Source of the DNA: Isoetes taiwanensis
Lineage: Eukaryota > Streptophyta > Lycopodiopsida > Isoetales > Isoetaceae
NCBI GenBank assembly: GCA_021234155.1
Contig: JAJEKV010000014.1
Span: 21,343,513-21,407,512 of the forward strand
Reading direction: 5' to 3'
Length of the DNA: 64,000 bases
Shown: positions 58,078 to 64,000 of the stretch, piece after piece
Numbering within the stretch: the stretch's first letter is position 1
Layout: every line of letters begins with the position of its first letter
Notes under the pieces: generated by a model
What the model was told of the DNA's origin: nothing
What the model saw: the letters and a program-made list of their open reading frames with translations, nothing else
Databases searched by the model: none
Position numbers and translations under genes: made by a program

Positions 58078-58842
58078 AAGCTTATCATCGGGATTAAAAA
58101 ACCCCGCCCTTTCGGGTTTTCGAGGAAAAACCCTAGTGATAAGCCTTCGGCAAGGGGCTTAGACAAACGTAAGGCATAGAAATCGCTCCCAAAAACCCCC
58201 GCATGGAGAAGTCGAAACAGATGCTGCTCGCCAACCTGTACCTGCACATCCCCAACACAACAAACGAGACAACACAAACATACCAGAGAATAGCATCACC
58301 CAGCGGGTGGAAAAAAGCATCACCCAGCGGGTGGAAAAACATGATAAACAGAAAATTGTGCACAATACAATAAACAAAGAAGGGGGGGAGGGAGGGAGGG
58401 TTCAAAGAGAATAAGGTACTGCTGAGAGAAGAGGAAGCGCCGATGAGACGTGGATGCAGAAACGCGCCTGAAATAGCGAACTCCCAACCAAAACGGGCAT
58501 GCGTCGCCCACATGCATGCTCGACATGCATGCTCGTCCCATTCTAGAATGGCGATCCGATGTCTCGGATCGACGCGATTACAGGACGCATGCGAATAGTT
58601 TCACGTCAGGAGTCCACACCATCCATACGCTATGCTTATTAATGAAACTTATATGTGCTTGCATTTATAATTTCAGGATTAGAATAATCAAGGGGCATAT
58701 ATATTTTCTCTTCGCTCAGTACTGGTCCTTTGTTCCTCATGCGGGCACTCCTAGCAATACCTCGAGAACATTGGCGATCGTTTCATATTAGGGTTTTCCC
58801 CAAAAACCTGAAAGAGAGGGGTTTTTTTATCCCGATAAGAAG
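58078..58842. mobile_element. Non-autonomous element with imperfect inverted ends of about 62 bp
   Basis: AGCTTATCATCGGGATTAAA and the following AACCCCGCCCTTTCGGG at the left pair with CCTGAAAGAGAGGGG and TTATCCCGATAAGAAGCT at the right. No clear target-site duplication was found. Inside are a 24-bp duplicated unit (AGCATCACCCAGCGGGTGGA, about 58294-58341) and a purine run (58381-58400). No transposase; superfamily unknown. Confidence 0.6.
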
Positions 58843-59827
58843 CTGTCGCCACTCTTCACCCCTTTGTCGTGCCCTATCATGATATTATTGTCAATTTCTC
58901 TTGATATGGAGTGGTCCGATATTGTGCCTATAATCGGCTACCCAACTCACTTCGAAAACTACGAACCCAACATATACTGCTACTATGATGAATGAAAAGC
59001 CTACCTATTTTGGCCAGTGTTTTGGTGTGCATATATCGCGAGATCTCATCACGAGAACAACAATTTGTGAACTCCCAAGTTGGAGAAAATCACTATAGTC
59101 TTTTTGGGATGTAATTTCGTCCCTCTAAATGGAGCTAATTTTTTTTTATAACAAATCTTATTATTTTGTTATTTATTCAACAACCACCATCCCTCATGTA
59201 TAGGTCATTAATATGGACCCTTATTCGTCTCCCCCTTTTTCTTAAGGAATGTACCAAAATCAAAATTGGGGCTCTTTTTTTTTCAAAGAAGGTACCAAAA
59301 TCAAAATTTGAAACCACAATCAAAATTGAAAATCATATTTAGAGCCGTAGGTCACGTAGCTTCGATTTTTTTTCCTCCCACAATTTTTATCTTTCGATCA
59401 AGCTGTTGAAGTCTCGGATCAAAGGCCATGTCAGCAATCCAGATTCGAAATTCAAATCAAAGGCTTGGATGTGCAATTCAGATATTGCACATGAATTTGC
59501 ATTTGCAGGTATGTTCTATTGTTCTTTTGGATTACGTAATTGCATGCACAAGATTATGACAACAGAGATTAGCATTGTCTTGCCTATAGAATATGGAATG
59601 ACTTGATGTGGAGGCTTCAAAATTAAAGTGAATGAGGAGCTCTTGAGATCTGATTGAGCTAAGAATGCAGATTTATGGGGATAAAAGCATGAAAGGGTGT
59701 ACGTATCTCGTACTGAATTGAAGGACGAATTCGTGCTTTTTCGGGCTACATCTTGGGTGTACAACGTGATACTCCGATTTGTCTTTTTGTGGCAGGTCCG
59801 CAATCATTAGGGCGGATTTGGGGTCTG
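58843..59827. other. No recognisable gene
   Basis: A/T-rich with homopolymers; open frames below 100 codons and unrecognised. Confidence 0.45.
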
Positions 59828-60442
59828 AAAATGGCCTCCTATCAGCCATTCCACGTCATATTTCCGCTCCCTTTTTCCCATGCCACCTAGGATACCAAAC
59901 TCTCATAATTACAGATTTGCTTGGAATATTCTTCCGGAATAAGGGGGATTGCACATTCATGGCGCCATATGTATTTAATTCTGTTGGTTGTCAGACGGAC
60001 TGATGCAACACGTGGCGCTTCTAAAATGCCACTTGCATTATAGCATACCGGCAACTCATGACGGTGTCTCTTGGTTTGTCAGATACCAAGCGTGCGCGTC
60101 ACCGCCTTCTACATTTCAAAATTTGAATGTGTGGGTTGAAGCTTTGTATCAGATCAGACTTTCATTTCGAGGCGGCCATGCGGCATGCGCTTTAACCGAT
60201 CTTCACTTCATCCTAATCTGGGCTTCCGCCCCTTACAATTCGAAATTTGAATTTGCTTAATGTATAAAAGCATGGATTGTAGGAGAATGGACTTTTCGAT
60301 TTCCATATGCACGTTGCAAATTTCAAAAACGAAGTTAGTACGGACGTTCGGCTCACACGAAGCGAATTGTGTTGGGGCATAAAAATACCACACCTTGATT
60401 TTTGCTTGCGTCGCGATCTACATAAAGATGGAAGTTGCTTGT
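59828..60442 (+). repeat. Promoter-bearing duplication, copy 1 (copy 2 at 61834-62457)
   Basis: The two segments of about 615 bp share, in order, AAAATGGCCTCCTATC, TTTGCTTGGAATATTC, GGCGCCATATGTATTTAATT, CGACTCATGACGG-like and GTCTCTTGGTTTGTCAGATA blocks, TATAAAAGCATGGATTG and AGGAGAATGGACTTTTCG. They end at an ATGGAAG start-codon context. In copy 1 the ORF after this ATG (60428) stops after 13 codons. Confidence 0.9.
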
Positions 60443-60468
60443 TGTCAAATTAAACTTAAACACAAGTG
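60437..60468 (+). repeat. 32-bp direct repeat bounding the acidic-gene cassette (partner 61733-61764)
   Basis: TTGTTGTCAAATTAAA, followed by (C/A)TTAAACACAAGT, occurs right after the start codon of copy 1 and again about 70 bp before copy 2. The roughly 1.26-kb between them holds the acidic-protein gene. Confidence 0.8.
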
Positions 60469-60626
60469 AGGTTAGGCACTTACGTGGTTTTCTCGAGGAG
60501 GGTTTGGAGTGTTTTTTTTTAAATCCCAATTATCGACATAGTGTGACGTAGCATCTTGGTATTAAATAGTATGTTAAATTCGAATTATATCGGTGTTCAT
60601 TTTCAGGTTAAACTCAAATCATATAG

Positions 60627-60735
60627 GTTTAGGAATAAGGTTAAAAAGGAAGATATTGGATATTTAGGAATAAGGTTAAAAAAGGAAGATATTGGATATT
60701 TAGGTATAAGGTTAAAAAGGAAGATATTAGATATG
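60627..60735 (+). repeat. Three-copy tandem repeat, about 33 bp
   Basis: GGTTTAGGAATAAGGTTAAA and GGAAGATATTGGATATTTAG repeat three times with single-base differences. Non-coding. Confidence 0.92.
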
Positions 60736-60925
60736 GCTCAAATTTGAGATATGCACATAATGGCATGTAATGATGGTTGATAGGACTGGAATACTGAATC
60801 ATTCCCTACGATTTTCACGTCTAATCCAGCCTATATCTATTCCAGCCTAGATTGGCGCCCATTCTCCCCCCAATCTCCGCCCAATCTTCGCTAGATCCTC
60901 CGCCCAATTTCTCTAGTCCATCGCC

Positions 60926-61357
60926 ATGAAGAGATCAGCTACGGAAGAGCCGGAGGTGTCCTCCAAGAGGCGCCTATTACGGCTGGAAGAGGTGTTCCCT
61001 CCGCAGTTCCCTCCGCTGCCCACGGTTCTTGCTCTGAATGCCTCTGATTCCTCTGATTCCTCTAATTCCTTTGACGAGGAATCAGAGAATGAGGAATCAG
61101 AGGAAATTTCGGAGCAGGAGTTCATCACAGGTGTTCTTGAAGGCTGGATAGGAGATTCTTCAGAAAATGAGTGGTCTACCGACGGAGAAGAAGCCGAAGA
61201 TGATGAAGAAGATGAAGAAGTTGAAGACGAATCCGCTGACTTCGAGGAGCTCATGGCGTTAGTTCATGGTACATGCATGTTTTCTTTCTTTTCTTAAGCA
61301 TTCAACTAACGGTTATTTCTTATTTTTTTTTTTTCAGATGGTGAAGCAGATGAATGA
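60926..61357 (+). CDS. Small acidic, Ser/Glu-rich protein, two exons
   Basis: Exon 1 is 60926-61268, the intron is 61269-61337 (GTACATG to a long T run and CAG) and exon 2 is 61338-61357. The joined reading frame gives 120 residues ending MALVHDGEADE. The N-terminus is basic with a possible nuclear signal (MKRSATEEPEVSSKRRLLRL), then PPQFPPLPTV, a Ser/Asp block (DSSDSSNSFDEE) and a highly acidic C-terminal half (EEAEDDEEDEEVEDES). The consensus splice sites, polypyrimidine tract and a purine-rich start context (CGCCATGAAG) support a real gene. I do not recognise the family; acidic tails of this kind occur in chromatin- or histone-binding proteins, but that is only a possibility. The gene stands between two copies of a promoter segment. 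Confidence 0.6.
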
Positions 61358-61833
61358 AATTTGTTAGGGCAGAGCACCTCTTATTTTTTTTTCCTTGTTC
61401 TTAGCCTCCAGCTTGCCTCCAGCTTCTTACCATATGACTGCAAGCCTCCGGGCTTTTTTGTTGTGAATAGTTGAAGCCTCCGGGCATTTAAATTTACAAA
61501 ATGATGTAAAGCCATACGGCCATAAAAAATTTTGAATATAAAAAGTTTTTGCTTCTAATTCCATTTGAATACCTAACTTTTTTTTTGTACATGTGTTACC
61601 ACTCTTAAGTACATAAGTCATTATCCCTTTTCAAAGAGCATATTATTTTTCAAGGATCACACCAAGCCCGAATAGTACATATGCAACAAAAATGGAACAC
61701 ACTAAATTAAGCATCATGTGATCCACTTTCTTATTTGTTGTCAAATTAAAATTAAACACAAGTCCCTCATCAATAGTCTCCCATTTGCATATAAAATATC
61801 TATCATTCCAAGTTATATTATGTTTTATGAACT

Positions 61834-62457
61834 AAAATGGCCTCCTATCGACCATTCCACGTCATATTTCCGCCCCTTTTTCCGTCAGTTTGCTTGGAAT
61901 ATTCTCCCGGAATAAGGGGAATCGCATATCTATGGCGCCATATGTATTTAATTCTGTTGGTTGTCAGACAGATTGACGCAACACGTGGCGCTTCTAAAAA
62001 GCCACTTGCATTATAGCATACCGGCAACTCATGACGGTGTCTCTTGGTTTGTCAGATACCAATCATGCGCATCACCGATTCTTGTCTTGCCCTATTTTCA
62101 TTTAGAGTCCATTCCCGCCTTCTACATTTCAAAATTTGAATGTGTAGGTTGAAGCTTTGTATTAGACTTTTCGTTTTCGGCTACCGCGATTGCGCCTTAA
62201 AAGTTCGTAAATAACCAGGGATCTTTACTTCATCCCAATACAGGCTTCCCGCCCCCCTACAATTCGAATTTTGAATTTGCTTTTGTATAAAAGCATGGAT
62301 TGTAGGAGAATGGACTTTTCGATTTCCATATGCACGTTGCAAATTTCAAAAACGAGGTTAGTACGGACTGAGCCTCAAACGGCCGGTTGTCTTTGGGGCA
62401 TACAAATTGTACACATTCATTTCGCGCCGTGCGATCCACGCGGTATGGAAGCTCCAA
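61834..62457 (+). repeat. Promoter-bearing duplication, copy 2
   Basis: This is the copy upstream of the coding region at 62445. A TATAAAAG box at 62286-62293 corresponds to 60263-60270 in copy 1. The distance to the first ATG is 159 bp here and 165 bp in copy 1. Copy 2 lacks a segment of about 40 bp present in copy 1 near 59880 and has an extra segment of about 40 bp near 62080. Confidence 0.85.
62286..62293 (+). promoter_or_regulatory. TATA box (TATAAAAG)
   Basis: A canonical plant TATA box about 160 bp upstream of ATG 62445; conserved in the duplicated copy at 60263. Confidence 0.6.
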
Positions 62458-63854
62458 ATGATGTGTGGATAAGGATCCAACTGACTCAGGAATATGCTCC
62501 AGTCTTCAATCGCAAAAAAGGAGGTCTAAAAAATAAGAACTTAGACCTCGACATGTTGCGTCTTGCAGGCTCAAAAAGTGTCGACATCTGGGCGGATGAC
62601 AGTTTATATCCATTGGATCCGTTGAGTGGCAAGAAACCGTCATTTCAAGACGTTTCAAGTTTAGTCCGATTTTATGGTGACGGTAACTCTGGCCTCTTGG
62701 GATATTGTGAGAGGATGAAGGCATTCGAAATCGAATACAGTTCCTTGAGATGAGCTGCTTCCGATTGTCACAAGAGAATTATAACTTAAACCAGCAGCTC
62801 TTTTTTCTCTCGCTTCATTACTCCACTGTGATGAAGGAAAGGAATGACGGCTTGGGGAGGGAAACTTCTTTGAGATACGAAGTGGACAAGTCCAAATTGT
62901 TAATAGGGCAGCTGCAAGAAAAGATCCAAGAGCTCGAAAGAGCAAACTTTGGGCTTCAATGTAGGTTAAAGAATTTGAAGAAAACACCCCTTGGCTTGCG
63001 AGAAAGGAAGAAGCATTATCGACCGATAGAGGAACTGAAGTTTGGATCAGGTGCATTCAGACGCAGGGTCATGGCCACAAGGTCCGTTTACAACACTAGC
63101 AAAGGCCAATTAAGATCTGGGGAAACTAGAAGCAATCTTGGTTACGTAGTGAAGAACCTAGCGACGAAGAGGGAGATAGTGGACATGATTTGTCAGCCCT
63201 ACAACTCTCCTCTCAAGAAGATGGTATTGGAAATGGTACTAGGGGAGATCTACAAGAAGTTAGAAGCGACAGATGTACAGACTGTTTGTGATGATGTAGG
63301 CATCGATAGGCTTGGTTACCGTTCTCTATTCAAGCCATTCCACGAAGCGTTGAAAAGAATGGGCACAAAAAAGTATTAAGCTCCACGTCCACAAATTGTC
63401 GAGAATACAAGGGTTACTAGGACAAAGATGGTGTATGCCATATTAGGAGAGATGCACCACGTTGAATGTGTTGGTCCTGCCATAGCCATAAAAGATAAGA
63501 ATGGCAAGGATTGTTGTGATATAGTTGGAATGAATGAACGCAATAATCTTTGGGTTGACCTGGTTACTCTCTTACAATTCCTTGTCAAATATTATGACTT
63601 AACAGATTCTGCGAGAAACTAATGGTGAGATTGAAGTTTGCATAAAATTGGATGAAATGAAACCCACCAAGTTTGAGAAGTATGAGAGGGTATCCGTTGT
63701 CATCATGAATAGAGCAATTGAGAATGCAATTGCACATGCTAAATCAAAGAGCAACAAGAATAATAAAAAAAGATGTAGAGGTGACGGACGAGGAGAAGAA
63801 GAAGCGTCTGGAAAAATGGTTCTCATGTCAATCAAAGATGACACCGGTGGTTAG
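62445..63854 (+). pseudogene. Unrecognised coiled-coil coding region, interrupted, running toward window end
   Basis: From ATG 62445 the frame reads MEAPNDVWIRIQLTQEYAPV to a stop at 62751 (RMKAFEIEYSSLR). The next frame overlaps it by ATGA and continues 62750-63379 with a helical coiled coil (LLIGQLQEKIQELERANFGL), a basic segment, then REIVDMICQPYNSPLKKMVLEM and TVCDDVGIDRLGYRSLFKPF. After a single TAA at 63377 the same frame continues APRPQIVENTRVTRTKMVYAILGEM, CVGPAIAIKDKNGKD and NLWVDLVTLLQFLVKYYDLT to 63622. Another frame adds MDEMKPTKFEKYERVSVV (63648-63854). This looks like one long protein with a one-base shift at about 62750, one stop at 63377 and a shift near 63620. I do not know the family; it is probably the gene of an unclassified mobile element or a plant-lineage-specific protein. 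Confidence 0.5.
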
Positions 63855-64000
63855 GTCTCTTTAAAGTTCGAGAAAAGAAACCCACGAGGTATTGAAATGG
63901 GTGTTCAATCAAACCGACATCCCGAGTCTAATATCTAGATTCGAGGGAGGGAAAATTGCAAGTAGATCACTATGGATCTTACAAAGTAATTTTTCACTTG
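63855..64000 (+). other. Probable continuation of the unrecognised coding region
   Basis: In one frame VLKWVFNQTDIPSLISRFEG follows the end of the previous frame, suggesting the protein continues beyond the window. Confidence 0.35.

Noticed and set aside
61021-61254. Minus-strand Ser-rich ORF
   Set aside because: Antisense of the acidic exon (Ser codons arise from GA-rich sequence); the plus-strand gene has consensus splice sites.

Overview
This is a transposon-dominated stretch of a land-plant nuclear genome. The evidence is plant-type LINEs with a zf-RVT domain, CACTA termini of the CACTACAAGA type, a Ty3/gypsy element primed by initiator tRNA-Met, a hAT element, a chloroplast 16S rDNA fragment, a plant-type hexokinase fragment and short GT-AG introns. 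I cannot name the species. The low gene density and layered insertions suit a large genome (fern, lycophyte or gymnosperm are possible, not shown).

Layout. 1-2.6 kb: no recognisable gene. 2.6-7 kb: a CACTA terminus abutting a nearly complete LINE ORF2. 7-16.4 kb: scattered LINE 3' ends, a second CACTA terminus, a Ty1/copia fragment and several local duplications. 16.4-24.5 kb: mostly non-coding, with A/T-rich tandem repeats and two 5'-truncated LINE copies that have clear target-site duplications. 24.8-28.9 kb: hairpin sequences and the best host-gene candidate, a four-helix membrane protein at 26957-27514.

28.9-48.8 kb: a minus-strand Ty3/gypsy element. Its leader, primer-binding site and a putative LTR lie on the right, its integrase on the left. 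Its first ORF begins MARTKQTAR, identical to the histone H3 tail. The gypsy RNase H region is split by a 10,839-bp hAT transposon (30545-41383) with 8-bp target-site duplications (CGCGGTTG), 13-bp inverted termini (CAGGGATAGGTTC) and palindrome-rich subterminal arrays at both ends. The hAT carries a broken BED/DUF659/dimerisation transposase on the plus strand. On the minus strand it carries two passenger genes, a protein-kinase-like gene and a coiled-coil plus RING-like gene, and between them and the transposase a tract of seven hairpins. A fragment of chloroplast 16S rDNA lies in its left terminal array.

48.8-54.3 kb: a probable second, degenerate member of the same hAT family, containing a hexokinase gene fragment and a 423-bp foldback. 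54.5-56.1 kb: a decayed LINE reverse transcriptase. 58.1-58.8 kb: a small element with long imperfect inverted ends. 59.8-64 kb: a ~615-bp promoter-bearing segment present twice, a small intron-containing acidic-protein gene between the copies, and an unrecognised coiled-coil coding region running to the window end.

The most notable candidates are the cargo-carrying hAT and the histone-tail-like start of the gypsy ORF. Nearly all long coding regions carry stops or frameshifts, several at homopolymers, so both decay and sequencing error must be considered.
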